DNA of 64,000 bases from Breoghania sp. L-A4 (GCF_003432385.1 NZ_CP031841.1:3201579-3265578); one strand, 5' to 3'; positions 1 to 8,215 are shown, numbered from the stretch's first letter. Notes: generated from the letters alone by a model not told the origin. Numbers and translations are program-made.

Positions 1-2
1 TT

Positions 3-803
3 CACATGGCCCGCGCCATCGCCTATGGCACCAACCTCGTTGGCGGCGTGCGCCCCGGCAAGGGCGGCATGGTGCATCTCGACGTGCCGGTTTTCGATAC
101 GGTGCAGACGGCGAAGGACGAGACCGGCGCCAACGCCAGCATCGTCTTCGTACCCGCCGCCCAGGCCGCCGGCGCCATGATTGAGGCCATAGAGGCGGAA
201 ATCCCCCTCGTTGTCTGTGTGACCGAACGCATGCCCGTGCTTGACATGGTGCGTGTCCGCCATGCGCTGAAGGGGTCGAAAACCCGGCTCGTGGGTCCCA
301 ATTCGCAAGGCATCCTGACCCCCGGTCAGTGCAAGCTCGGCGTCATGGCCACGGTCAACGAGCGCCCGGGCCATATCGGCATCGTCTCCCGCTCCGCCTC
401 GCTGACCAGCGAGATCGTGTCGCTGACAAGTGCCGCCGGATTCGGCCAGTCGACAACCGTCGGCATCGGCGGCGATCCGGTGCACGGAATGGGCTATGTC
501 GACTGCCTGGAGCTGTTCTTCGCCGATCCCGACACCAATGCAGTGGTGCTGGTGGGCGAAATCGGCGGCGTCGAGGAGGAGCAGGCGGCGGAGTACCTCA
601 AGACCGCCGCCAACACCAAGCCCGTGTTCGCGATGGTCGTCGGGCGGCACGCGCCGGAAACCCGCCGTATGGGCCACGCGGGCACCTTGCGGGCCCTGGG
701 CGGCGGCAGCGCGGCCTCCAAGCTGGAAGCCCTGCGCGGAGCCGGTGTCCACATCATCGACAACCCGGCGCTGGTGGGGCCGAGTCTGAAGTCGGTCCTG
801 TGA
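3..803 (+). CDS. Succinyl-CoA synthetase alpha-like CoA ligase, 5'-truncated by window edge
   Basis: This is a CoA-binding, phosphohistidine-type ligase subunit related to SucD, which makes succinyl-CoA (or another dicarboxylyl-CoA) from the acid, CoA and NTP. The reading frame is already open at base 3, and its first residues match the family just after its N-terminus, so the start lies outside the window. Visible motifs are GPNSQG and GECK-like GQCK near residues 98-110, SRSASLT, GIGGDP, GEIGG and the phospho-accepting histidine in GHAGT (about residue 224 of the visible part). GPNSQG replaces the GPNCPG usual in true SucD, so this may be a divergent paralogue or a malate-CoA ligase subunit. 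The partner beta subunit would be upstream and is not visible. Confidence 0.8.
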   Translation, partial: HMARAIAYGTNLVGGVRPGKGGMVHLDVPVFDTVQTAKDETGANASIVFVPAAQAAGAMIEAIEAEIPLVVCVTERMPVLDMVRVRHALKGSKTRLVGPNSQGILTPGQCKLGVMATVNERPGHIGIVSRSASLTSEIVSLTSAAGFGQSTTVGIGGDPVHGMGYVDCLELFFADPDTNAVVLVGEIGGVEEEQAAEYLKTAANTKPVFAMVVGRHAPETRRMGHAGTLRALGGGSAASKLEALRGAGVHIIDNPALVGPSLKSVL

Positions 804-1027
804 CGCGGAAACACCGCGGAATGCGGCGCGTTTCCCCCTGCTGCATTCCGTCGCATGGCCCGATAGTCCAAGTGAATTAGGCCGGCGACTGCCTATGCTG
901 AGCGCAATCGCCGCCCCTCTGTGACGACATCCTGCAACACGACAGGTGCGCGCGTGAGGAAGCCGGTCGCGACCAAGACCAAAAGGCGCGGGGCAAAGAA
1001 CCGCGCACTCTGACGGGAGAGACGTAC

Positions 1028-2059
1028 ATGAAGATCTGTATTTACGGCGCCGGTGCCATCGGCGGTTATCTGGGGCTGATGCTGGCCAAGGGCGGCGCGG
1101 AGGTCTCCCTCATCGCGCGAGGCGCGCATCTGGCCGCCATCAGAGAAAAGGGCCTCACGGTCCAGTTCAAGGACGGCACCGAAGAGCACGCGATGCTCCA
1201 CGCCACCGACGATCCAACGAGCCTGGGGCCGCAAGACTATGTGGTGATCGCGCTCAAGGCGCATCAGGCCTGGGAGGTCGCCGAACAGATGACGCCGCTT
1301 CTGGGACCCGACACCGCGGTGGTCACCGCGCAGAACGGCGTGCCGTGGTGGTATTTTCATGGCTTCGAGGGTCAGTACAAGGATCTGCGAATCGAAAGCG
1401 TCGATCCCGGCAACCGTCAGTGGAACGCCATCGGCCCCGAGCGCGTCATCGGTTGCACCGTCTATCCGGCGGCCGAAATCACGGAACCGGGCGTCATCAA
1501 GCACATCTATGGCGACAAGTTCGGCCTCGGCGAACCGACCCGCGCCGATACCGATCGCATCAAGGCGCTGTCCGCGGTGATGGAGGCCGGCGGACTGAAG
1601 GCGCCGATCAATCCCGAAATCCGCAACGACATCTGGCTGAAGCTCTGGGGCAACCTGTGCTTCAATCCGATTTCCGCCCTCACCCACGCGACGCTTGATG
1701 TGGTGGCGACCGATCCCGGCACCCGTGCGGTCGCCCATGCCATGATGAGCGAGGCGGAAAAGATCGCGCGGCGCATTGGCGTGCACTTCCGCGTCGACAT
1801 CGAACGCCGCATCAACGGCGCGGCCCGGGTCGGCGCGCACCGCACCTCCATGCTCCAGGATCTGGAAAAGGGCCGGCAGCTCGAAATCGACGCCCTGCTG
1901 ACCGCGGTTCAGGAGATGGGACGCCTGGTGGACGTCAACACGCCCTATATCGACACGGTGCTGGCGCTTGTCCAGCAGATGGGCCGGGTCGCCGGTGTCT
2001 ATCCGACATTCCCGGAGCCGCACCTGTGGTGCGACCCGACGGAAGCCGCCGCCGACTGA
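1028..2059 (+). CDS. panE: 2-dehydropantoate 2-reductase (ketopantoate reductase family)
   Basis: NADPH-dependent reduction of ketopantoate to pantoate in pantothenate/CoA synthesis is the family reaction. The protein has 343 residues, somewhat longer than the usual 290-330. The N-terminal GAGAIGGYLG (residues 7-16) is the Rossmann dinucleotide loop. The ApbA/PanE C-terminal domain follows, with the family stretch KLWGNLCFNPISALT near residue 205. The start is supported by a GGGAGA ribosome-binding site just upstream. Many alphaproteobacteria carry several PanE-like paralogues of unknown substrate, so the family is secure but the substrate is not. It stands alone, 224 bp after the CoA-ligase gene; nothing clear was seen in that gap. 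Confidence 0.85.
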   Translation: MKICIYGAGAIGGYLGLMLAKGGAEVSLIARGAHLAAIREKGLTVQFKDGTEEHAMLHATDDPTSLGPQDYVVIALKAHQAWEVAEQMTPLLGPDTAVVTAQNGVPWWYFHGFEGQYKDLRIESVDPGNRQWNAIGPERVIGCTVYPAAEITEPGVIKHIYGDKFGLGEPTRADTDRIKALSAVMEAGGLKAPINPEIRNDIWLKLWGNLCFNPISALTHATLDVVATDPGTRAVAHAMMSEAEKIARRIGVHFRVDIERRINGAARVGAHRTSMLQDLEKGRQLEIDALLTAVQEMGRLVDVNTPYIDTVLALVQQMGRVAGVYPTFPEPHLWCDPTEAAAD

Positions 2060-2142
2060 GCCACCCAGCTCCGGGCTTGGAGGGCTGGACACCCGGGCGC
2101 GCGCGGCCTATCCAGAGGCACGCGCGCCCAACCGGCATCCAC

Positions 2143-2328
2143 ATGCAGCAAGAACCGGACCTGCTCTTGACCAAGATCATCATGGTCTTCTTCGCGCTTG
2201 TCGCGTGCATCCAGATCATCAAGCCGCTCGGCTGGCCTGGATTGAAGCACCGCCGCGATGCGTGGAAGCTGGCGCTGGCAGGCTTTCTGGTGATGGTCGC
2301 GCTGATCGCGGTCACGACGCTTCTCTAG
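2143..2328 (+). CDS. Small two-helix membrane protein, function unknown
   Basis: A 61-residue protein with two hydrophobic stretches, about residues 8-25 (IIMVFFALVACIQIIKPLG) and 43-60 (LAGFLVMVALIAVTTLL), separated by a basic loop containing KHRRDAWK. This predicts a two-pass inner-membrane protein. An in-frame upstream extension exists but is low-complexity and poorly supported, so the internal ATG at 2143 was chosen. I do not recognise a named family. It follows panE on the same strand after 83 bp. Confidence 0.55.
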   Translation: MQQEPDLLLTKIIMVFFALVACIQIIKPLGWPGLKHRRDAWKLALAGFLVMVALIAVTTLL

Positions 2329-2456
2329 CCGGCGCGTCTGACGCACTTGACCTGGCTCAATGAAGTTGAGCCGGCCGACGCGTAGAGTGGCCCTTGGTGG
2401 CGCAAACCGGATCGTATCATGGTGTGTCCGCCGCTCACGAGCACAAGGAAACTCCC

Positions 2457-2846
2457 ATGGAAGCGACCGCCCACATCATATCCCCGCAGAAGCTGGTTCC
2501 CGCAGCCTTGGGCGCCTTGGCAGCCATGCCCGTTTTCATCGCGTCGACCCTGCCGGCCGCAGCGCAGACGGGTTACGCTCCCTACTACGGCCACGGCATG
2601 ATGTGGCGCGACGGTCCTTACGGGGGATTTGGAATGTTTCTTGGCCCGCTCTTTTTCCTGTTGGTGCTGGCGGCTCTGGTTGTCGGCGTCATCGCCATCA
2701 TCCGCTGGATGGACAAGGGCCGTCACACCCAGGACAGCGCGAAGCAAGGGCCACGAGCACTCGATCTGCTGAAGGAGCGCTATGCGCGCGGTGAAATCGA
2801 TTCCGAGGAATTCGAGGAACGCAAGCGCATCATCCAGGCCGAGTAA
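2457..2846 (+). CDS. SHOCT-domain membrane protein
   Basis: A 129-residue protein. Residues 20-38 are a signal-like hydrophobic segment ending in ALPAAAQT-like residues. A GY-rich stretch follows, then a strong transmembrane helix (FLGPLFFLLVLAALVVGVIAII). The C-terminus is a SHOCT motif, LLKERYARGEIDSEEFEER, a short helical oligomerisation domain. Proteins of this build are common in proteobacteria and are otherwise uncharacterised. The ATG at 2457 follows an AAGGA ribosome-binding site; an upstream in-frame ATG-type start at 2394 lacks one. Confidence 0.75.
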   Translation: MEATAHIISPQKLVPAALGALAAMPVFIASTLPAAAQTGYAPYYGHGMMWRDGPYGGFGMFLGPLFFLLVLAALVVGVIAIIRWMDKGRHTQDSAKQGPRALDLLKERYARGEIDSEEFEERKRIIQAE

Positions 2847-2925
2847 GCACCTGTGCCGGACGATGGCCACCTGCCGCGCTCATCAGAGCGCGGCGGGCCA
2901 TCGAATGCGCGCGGCCCGGCGCTTC

Positions 2926-3633
2926 TCAGAACAGCGCCTTGCGAATCAGATTGAGCCCCATCGCCAGGAAAATCAGCAGCACGGCGGTGCGGAAGCGGTT
3001 GTCGTTGAGACGCCGCCGCAGGATCTCGCCGAACGTGAACCCGAGCAGCGTCGGCACGATCATCATCAGCGAGATCAGCGCATTGGGGCCGGTCAGCAGG
3101 CCGGATTGCCAGAACCCGAGACACAGCGGCAGGCTGCCGAGGAAAATCAGCAGGCCTGAGGCGCGCACGAACTCGTCCTTGTCCACGCGACGGGCGATGA
3201 AATAGATCACCATCGGCGGCGCCCAGATCGCCGTGAACCCGCCCATGATGCCCGCCAGCACGCCCGCAATGATCTGCGCCAGCCGGTCGAAGCGATCCGG
3301 AATGACCGGCGGCGTGAACGCCAGGCTGGTGACCGCGAAGATCACGATCACTCCGCCCAGCACCGTGATCAGCGTGTCGGTGCTGATGGCGGCGGTGACA
3401 AACGTGCTCAGCCACAGCGCGACCATCGAGACGAGGGCAAAAATCCAGTAGCGCTTGAGCGTGGCGAGCATGCCGCCCGCGCGATACGCCTGCCAGGCGT
3501 TGCCGGTCATGATCGGGAACACCACCAGCGCGAGCGCCAGATGCGGATCGATGAACTGCGCCAGAATACCGACCGCGGCCGTGGGCAACCCTATGCCGAC
3601 GGTGCCCTTGATCGTCCCCGCGAGGACGAACAC
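2926..3633 (-). CDS. TauE/SafE family sulfite/organosulfur exporter-like permease
   Basis: A multi-pass inner-membrane protein of the TauE/SafE (DUF81) family, whose characterised members export sulfite, sulfoacetate or related anions. It has about eight hydrophobic helices and the family hallmark GTIKGTVGIGLPTAAV near the N-terminus, with a second half-repeat GVLAGIMGGFTAIWAPP around residue 125. The first ordinary start in frame is GTG at 3633, but the frame stays open for ten more codons (to 3663) and those encode IDTLIFLAAAV, which looks like the missing first half of helix 1. The true N-terminus may therefore use an unusual codon near 3663, or the start was lost to a base error. The substrate is unknown. 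Confidence 0.8.
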   Translation of the reverse strand: MFVLAGTIKGTVGIGLPTAAVGILAQFIDPHLALALVVFPIMTGNAWQAYRAGGMLATLKRYWIFALVSMVALWLSTFVTAAISTDTLITVLGGVIVIFAVTSLAFTPPVIPDRFDRLAQIIAGVLAGIMGGFTAIWAPPMVIYFIARRVDKDEFVRASGLLIFLGSLPLCLGFWQSGLLTGPNALISLMMIVPTLLGFTFGEILRRRLNDNRFRTAVLLIFLAMGLNLIRKALF

Positions 3634-3721
3634 CGCCGCAGCCAGAAAAATGAGAGTGTCGATGGGTCAGCCCCCGCGCGGCCCCGCTCACGATCGCGGA
3701 TATCCGAAAATCAACCAGCAA

Positions 3722-4711
3722 TCACTGCTGATCCTCGTCCTCGATCGGATCGTACTCGCTGGAATCGAAGCCGAGCAGGTTCCATGACTGCTGCATGTGC
3801 GGCGGCAGCGGCGCCGTCACGTCAAGCTTGCCGCCGCCGGGGTGCGGAATGACGATGCGCCGCGCCAGCAGGTGCAGCTTGTTCTGCATGCCGCCGGGAA
3901 ACTCCCAGTTCTCGATGTTGAAATATTTCGGATCCCCGATGATCGGGCAGCCGATGTGTGCGGCGTGCAGGCGCAACTGATGCGTGCGCCCGGTCACCGG
4001 CTTGAAGGACACCCAGGACAGATTCTGTCCCGCATGGTCGACGACGGCATAATAGGTCACCGCGTGCTGGGCGTCGTCCTCACCGTGGCGCACGATGGCC
4101 ATTTTCTCGTTGTCTTCGTCACGCGCCAGGAAGGTGGAGATCTTGCCCTGATGCGGCTTGGGGACGCCCTTGACCAGCGCCCAGTAGATCTTGCGGGCCG
4201 AGCGCGCGCGAAACGCCTTGGTCAGCGCCTGCGCGGACTTGCGTGTCTTGGCGACCACCAGGCAGCCCGCCGTGTCCTTGTCGATACGATGCACCAGGCG
4301 CGGCTTGTCGCCCGATTTGTCGCGATAGGTCTCGAGCATGCCGTCAATATGGCGCGTGGTGCCGGAGCCGCCCTGGACGGAGAGCCCGGCCGGCTTGTTG
4401 AGCACCATCAGGCTCTTGTCCTCGAACAGGATCATCCCCTCGATCGCCTCGCGATCGTCGGAACTGACCCGGCGCGGCGCCGCGTTTTCGGCGCGCACCG
4501 CATCGACGCCGATCGGCGGAATGCGCACCTTCTGCCCCTCGGCGACGCGCGCATCGGTCTTGACACGGCCGCCATCAACGCGCACCTGGCCGGTGCGCAG
4601 CAGCTTTTGTAGCTGGCCAAAGCCAAGACCCGGATAGTGGCTCTTGAACCAGCGGTCGAGGCGCATTCCGGCCTCGTCGGACGTGACGGTGCGGGTGTCG
4701 ATGCCGCTCAT
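3722..4711 (-). CDS. rluC: RluC-type 23S rRNA pseudouridine synthase
   Basis: Converts specific uridines in 23S rRNA to pseudouridine. The 329-residue protein has an N-terminal S4 RNA-binding domain (about residues 14-70, containing RLDRWFKSHYPGL) and a RluA-class catalytic domain. Motif II HRIDKDTAG carries the catalytic aspartate D144, and the C-terminal VTGRTHQLRLHAAH is motif III. The two domains in this order match RluC/RluD rather than RluA, which lacks S4; the RluC call over RluD is by overall resemblance. An acidic tail (EYDPIEDEDQQ) is present. It reads toward the TauE gene, with its stop about 90 bp from that gene's start. Confidence 0.85.
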   Translation of the reverse strand: MSGIDTRTVTSDEAGMRLDRWFKSHYPGLGFGQLQKLLRTGQVRVDGGRVKTDARVAEGQKVRIPPIGVDAVRAENAAPRRVSSDDREAIEGMILFEDKSLMVLNKPAGLSVQGGSGTTRHIDGMLETYRDKSGDKPRLVHRIDKDTAGCLVVAKTRKSAQALTKAFRARSARKIYWALVKGVPKPHQGKISTFLARDEDNEKMAIVRHGEDDAQHAVTYYAVVDHAGQNLSWVSFKPVTGRTHQLRLHAAHIGCPIIGDPKYFNIENWEFPGGMQNKLHLLARRIVIPHPGGGKLDVTAPLPPHMQQSWNLLGFDSSEYDPIEDEDQQ

Positions 4712-4809
4712 GGATCTGTCGCTTTATTGGAGAACGTTTGCGCGCCTTATAACCGAGGAGCGCCGCAACGCCAATCACTCATCCCGATCCCGGCCAACAA
4801 GGCACGCCG

Positions 4810-5301
4810 TCACGCGGGCACGAAGGTCAGGGCCACACCGTTCAGGCAGTGACGCTTGCCGGTCGGCGGCGGGCCGTCGTTGAAGATGTGCCCCAGATGG
4901 CCGCCGCAGCGGCGGCAATGCACTTCCGTGCGCGGCAGCAGCAGGGAGAAGTCCTGCTTCGTCTCCACCGCATTCTCCAGAGGCGCGTAAAAGCTTGGCC
5001 AGCCGGTGCCGCTGTCGAATTTGGTTTCCGATGGATACAGCGGCAGATCGCAGCCGGCGCAGTGGAACACGCCGTCGCGTTTCTCATCGTTGAGCGGGCT
5101 GGTGAAGGGGCGCTCGGTTTCCTCCTTGCGCAGCACCGCATATTGCGCGTCGCTCAGCAGCGCGCGCCACTCGGCTTCGGTGTGGGTGACTTCGAAGCTA
5201 CCGTCGCTCTTGGCCTCGACGCGGTAATACGCCGTGCCGCCTGCCGCGGCCAGCACCAGCAAGGCGCCGCCGCCAAGCAGAATAGTGCGTCTGGTGATCA
5301 T
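4810..5301 (-). CDS. msrB: Peptide-methionine (R)-S-oxide reductase with Tat-like signal peptide
   Basis: Repairs methionine-R-sulfoxide in proteins. The 163-residue protein begins with MITRRTILLGGGALL, a twin-arginine-like export signal followed by a hydrophobic stretch, suggesting a periplasmic or membrane-anchored enzyme. The MsrB domain has the zinc ligands C81/C84 (CAGC) and C129/C132 (CRRC), the substrate-loop GTGWPSF at 98-104 and the catalytic C152 in RHCLNG. All key residues are present. It is transcribed divergently from nothing obvious, with a 155-bp gap to the fasciclin gene upstream. Envelope location fits the neighbouring sigma/anti-sigma/fasciclin stress cluster, which is an inference. 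Confidence 0.9.
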   Translation of the reverse strand: MITRRTILLGGGALLVLAAAGGTAYYRVEAKSDGSFEVTHTEAEWRALLSDAQYAVLRKEETERPFTSPLNDEKRDGVFHCAGCDLPLYPSETKFDSGTGWPSFYAPLENAVETKQDFSLLLPRTEVHCRRCGGHLGHIFNDGPPPTGKRHCLNGVALTFVPA

Positions 5302-5456
5302 CGATCATGTCCCGTATTCTGTGTGAAGCCGCTTGCCGACCCTGTGCCGGGCCGGAAAGCAACTCGCCCGCCCCCACATATAGCAGTGGATGCGGGCGAG
5401 AGTGGGGCCTGCGGCGAGCGATGGGGCCGGAGACACGCAGGACCCCGAGGTCCCGC

Positions 5457-6026
5457 TTACGACGCCGGCAGCAGAACCGTGTCGATCACGTGGATGACGC
5501 CGTTGGACTGCTCCACGTCGGCAATGGTGACGGTGGCGACGTTGCCCTTGCCGTCCTCGATCATGATCTTGCCGTCCTTGGTCATGGCGGTGAACTCGCA
5601 GCCACCAACCGTCTTGACCGGATGCGCGCCGCCATCGTCGGCAACCATCTTGTTGATGGCGCTCGACATGGCGTCAGCCGCAACGACGTGACAGGTCAGG
5701 ATCTTGGTCAGCATGTCCTTGTTTTCAGGCTTCAGCAGCGTCTCGACGGTGCCCTCGGGCAGCGCCGCGAAAGCATCGTTGGTCGGCGCGAAGACCGTGA
5801 ACGGGCCCTCGCCGCTCAGCGTATCGACGAGACCGGCGGCCTTCACGGCTGCGACCAGCGTCGTGTGGTCCTTGGAGTTCACGGCGTTCTCGACGATGTT
5901 CTTGCTCTCGTACATCGCGGCGCCGCCCACCATCGGGTTCTTGGCGAAGGCGGCTCCGGAGACGGCAAGCGTGCCGGCGAGAATGGCGGTGGTGATGAAA
6001 TGCGTGCGGATCTTGTTCGTAATCAT
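5457..6026 (-). CDS. Secreted fasciclin (FAS1)-domain protein
   Basis: A 189-residue exported protein with one FAS1 domain, a fold used in adhesion and surface proteins. Residues 1-28 are a Sec signal (hydrophobic ITTAILAGTLAVSG, cleavage after AFA). The FAS1 H1 box GEGPFTVFAPTNDAFAAL lies near residues 72-89 and the H2 region ends in NGVIHVIDTVLLP at the C-terminus. The ATG at 6026 has an AAAAGGA ribosome-binding site; an upstream in-frame start was rejected. It lies directly downstream of the anti-sigma gene with its own ECF-like promoter, so it is probably the main target of the sigma factor. Confidence 0.88.
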   Translation of the reverse strand: MITNKIRTHFITTAILAGTLAVSGAAFAKNPMVGGAAMYESKNIVENAVNSKDHTTLVAAVKAAGLVDTLSGEGPFTVFAPTNDAFAALPEGTVETLLKPENKDMLTKILTCHVVAADAMSSAINKMVADDGGAHPVKTVGGCEFTAMTKDGKIMIEDGKGNVATVTIADVEQSNGVIHVIDTVLLPAS

Positions 6027-6077
6027 TGTGTTCAATCCTTTTCTCGGTTGGCCCTTTGGTTGGCCTGAACACAAGGA

Positions 6078-6106
6078 GTTACGGAAAGGCGTCGGGAATA
6101 GTTTCA
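6078..6106 (-). promoter_or_regulatory. Putative ECF-sigma promoter for the fasciclin gene
   Basis: On the minus strand TGAAAC (6106-6101) is followed after exactly 17 bases by CGTAAC (6083-6078). An AAC-containing -35 and a CGT-type -10 are typical of ECF sigma factors. It starts 17 bp past the anti-sigma stop codon and 52 bp before the fasciclin ATG. No equally good match was found in front of the sigma gene itself, so assignment to the adjacent sigma factor is an inference. Confidence 0.5.
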
Positions 6107-6122
6107 GCGGTTCCCAAAAAAA

Positions 6123-6833
6123 TTATAGATCACGCAAATCGCCCGCGGCGACCACCGGCCCCGTGGGCGCGCCGGTGGGTGAACCACCCAGCGGCTCGCT
6201 GCTGACGGCAAGAACCGCGCCGCTGTGAATCAACGGCTGATGGCCGGAGGCCACGCTCAAGGCCACCCGGGCGCCATGCGGCACAACGCCGAGCGACACC
6301 GGCGGGTTATCGCCCTCAATGACCCAAAGCTCAAAATCGTGGGCGTTCGCGCGTTCTCCGGCGACGTGGTTCAGCCGCAGCCGGGCGTTCTCCGCGTCAT
6401 ACAGGGCGACATAACGCACCGGGCTGTCAGCCGACTCCAGCGCCACGACCAGCGCGCCGGCCTGACCATCGGGCTCAAACGCATCAAACTGAATATAGCC
6501 GACCACCGCCAGCAGCATCACCGCGGCGACGGCCAGCGAGCGCCACAGCGCCAGCGAATTCCACAGACCGGCAAAGAAGCCTTGCGGCGCGGCATCGCGG
6601 CCGAACAATCGCTCCTCGATCCGCGCCAAAACGTGCGCCGGTGGCGCGACGGGTTCGTAGTTCTCGTTCAAATCGGTGAAGTGGTTCTGCCAGCGCGCGA
6701 CGTCGGCGGCGAACTCGGGATCGGACTCGATGCGCGCCGCCGCCGCGTGGCGAGCCTCGGCCGGAAGCACGCCGAGCACATACTCGGCGGCCAGCACATC
6801 GCGCTCATCCTTGTGGTCGTCACGCACGCTCAT
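6123..6833 (-). CDS. RskA-type membrane anti-sigma factor
   Basis: Holds the cognate ECF sigma factor inactive at the membrane until a signal triggers release. The 236-residue protein has an N-terminal cytoplasmic anti-sigma region (AAEYVLGVLPAEARHAAAARI, ARWQNHF at about residue 45), one transmembrane helix near residues 100-120 (RSLAVAAVMLLAVVGYI) and a periplasmic RskA C-terminal domain ending in SSEPLGGSPTGAPTGPVV, a typical family tail. The ATG at 6833 overlaps the sigma stop codon (ATGA), the usual coupled arrangement. An in-frame extension upstream lies inside the sigma gene and was rejected. Confidence 0.88.
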   Translation of the reverse strand: MSVRDDHKDERDVLAAEYVLGVLPAEARHAAAARIESDPEFAADVARWQNHFTDLNENYEPVAPPAHVLARIEERLFGRDAAPQGFFAGLWNSLALWRSLAVAAVMLLAVVGYIQFDAFEPDGQAGALVVALESADSPVRYVALYDAENARLRLNHVAGERANAHDFELWVIEGDNPPVSLGVVPHGARVALSVASGHQPLIHSGAVLAVSSEPLGGSPTGAPTGPVVAAGDLRDL

Positions 6834-7380
6834 CGTTCCAGACACTCTCTCAGGCGCAACAGGGCGCGCCGCAGCCACGTTCGCATCGTATTCAGCGGGA
6901 CCTCGAACCTTGTGGCCAGGTCCTGATAGCTGGCCCCGTCAAGATACGCCGCCTGCACCGCGCTCGCACGGTCCGCCTCCAGTTCCCCCAGACAATCATC
7001 GATGCGGCGTCGTTCGCCGGACGCGATGGCCTCGCGCTCGGGTCCGGCTTCGGATCCGCGATATCAAAGGCTTCGTCGATGTCGTCGCTGACCGGCTGAC
7101 GCGCCCGCGCCACGTCGATCGCCTGATAGCGCGCAACGGTGACCATCCAGGCGATCGGGCTTCCCTTGTCCCGATCGAACGACGCGGCCGAGCGCCAGAT
7201 CTTCACATAGACCTCTTGCAGCGTCTCTTCCGCATCCGTCCGGTTGTTCAAGATACGAAGGCAAACGCCGAAAAGTTTCGCGCCAGTGCGCCGATAGAGC
7301 TCGGCAAAGGCCCGCCGATCGCGCAAGGCGACGCGCGACATCAGTTCGGAGAGGTCCGGAGAATCCATCGACTCGGTCAA
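6830..7380 (-). CDS. ECF sigma-70 factor, frame broken by one missing base
   Basis: An RNA polymerase sigma factor of the extracytoplasmic-function class. Region 2 is seen in LFGVCLRILNNRTDAEETLQEVYVKIW (described by its ends, 7277 to 7197), with SPIAWMVTVARYQAID following. After about residue 114 (near 7040) the frame shifts; restoring one base gives a normal region 4 with AYLDGASYQDLA and PLNTMRTWLRRAL, ending in a TGA that overlaps the anti-sigma ATG at 6833. Restored length is 183 residues, normal for the family. Because essential genes in this window carry the same kind of lesion, this is probably an assembly error, not a dead gene. It forms an operon with the anti-sigma factor. Confidence 0.85.
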
Positions 7381-7462
7381 ATGCGCATCGTCCGTCTTGT
7401 CACTCTGCCGGCCATGATCGAAAAGATTTCCCCGCCGCTTGTCTCGTGTGCCGCGGATGGTA

Positions 7463-7858
7463 TCACCACGCGGCGATGGAGCGCATCACCCATAATCCGG
7501 CGAACACCGCGCTCAGCGACAGCAGCACCGAGGCCAGCGCGTAGGCGCCCGCCAGCCCCAGATCGCCGCGCTCCCACATCACCGCGAAATCGAGCGAAAA
7601 TGCGGAGAAGGTCGTGAAGCCGCCAAGCAGTCCGGTCGCCAGCAGATAGCGCACGTCCTGCGCCGCCCCGCCCAGAAGATCCGAGTAGCGCGCGAGCCAG
7701 GCGATAAACAGGCCCATGACGAAGGAACCGGCGACGTTCACCGTGACCGTGCCCCAGGGAAAGCCCGGGCCGATCAGCCGCAGCGTCGCGAGCGAGACCA
7801 GATGGCGCAGGCCCGCGCCGACGCCGCCGCCCAGCGCGACAAGAAGCAAATGTTTCAT
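7463..7858 (-). CDS. crcB: CrcB/Fluc fluoride ion channel
   Basis: A small four-helix inner-membrane protein that dimerises to export fluoride. The 131 residues include GGGVGAGLRH (10-19), GTVTVNVAGSFVMG (about 36-49) and the pore motif GGFTTFSAFSLD (about 79-90), all family hallmarks. The ATG at 7858 opens the family's usual N-terminus; a longer in-frame start at 7924 was rejected. I looked upstream for a fluoride riboswitch and could not recognise one. The gene ends 82 bp before the ECF sigma gene start on the same strand. Confidence 0.92.
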   Translation of the reverse strand: MKHLLLVALGGGVGAGLRHLVSLATLRLIGPGFPWGTVTVNVAGSFVMGLFIAWLARYSDLLGGAAQDVRYLLATGLLGGFTTFSAFSLDFAVMWERGDLGLAGAYALASVLLSLSAVFAGLWVMRSIAAW

Positions 7859-7941
7859 GATGTCATGGATCTTGCTGTTCCGCCGCGCCCCATCTCCCGC
7901 CGCGCATGCCGATGGAGGCAGCATGGCACCACAAGAGATTG

Positions 7942-8215
7942 CTAGAGCGTTTCCTTGTCAAATGGAACCATTCTGCGGCGATGAATTTTGTCGAGGATCA
8001 AGAGGATTGGCGAAGGGCATATCGCGGATATGGCCGAGACGGGCCTCGCCGATAATCGGGAAAATTCATCCCGCCCAAAGGGTTGGTCGAAACCGGCCGT
8101 CCGCCGCGTCAACGGCCTCCGCCGTAGCATGGGCTACGCCGTTCGCCCGTTTCCTCGCGGATCGAACCGGTTTGGACCAACAGAATTGATCCCATTTAAC
8201 AAGGAAACGCTCTAG
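7942..8215. repeat. 274-bp MITE-like element with 34/35-bp terminal inverted repeats
   Basis: Both ends begin CTAG and continue as an imperfect inverted repeat: the left arm is 7942-7975 and the right arm 8181-8215. The outer halves, starting CTAGAGCGTTTCCTTGT, are identical for the first 17 bases. The interior shows no convincing coding sequence. The right-hand CTAG provides the TAG stop codon (8214-8212, minus strand) of the adjacent hydroxylase gene. The same end sequence AAACGCTCTAG recurs at 25508-25518. No transposase is nearby, so mobility would need to come from elsewhere. Confidence 0.75.

Noticed and set aside
7859-7941. Possible fluoride riboswitch before crcB.
   Set aside because: GGAGATGG and a CATGACATC tail hint at it, but the conserved pseudoknot parts and spacing could not be found.
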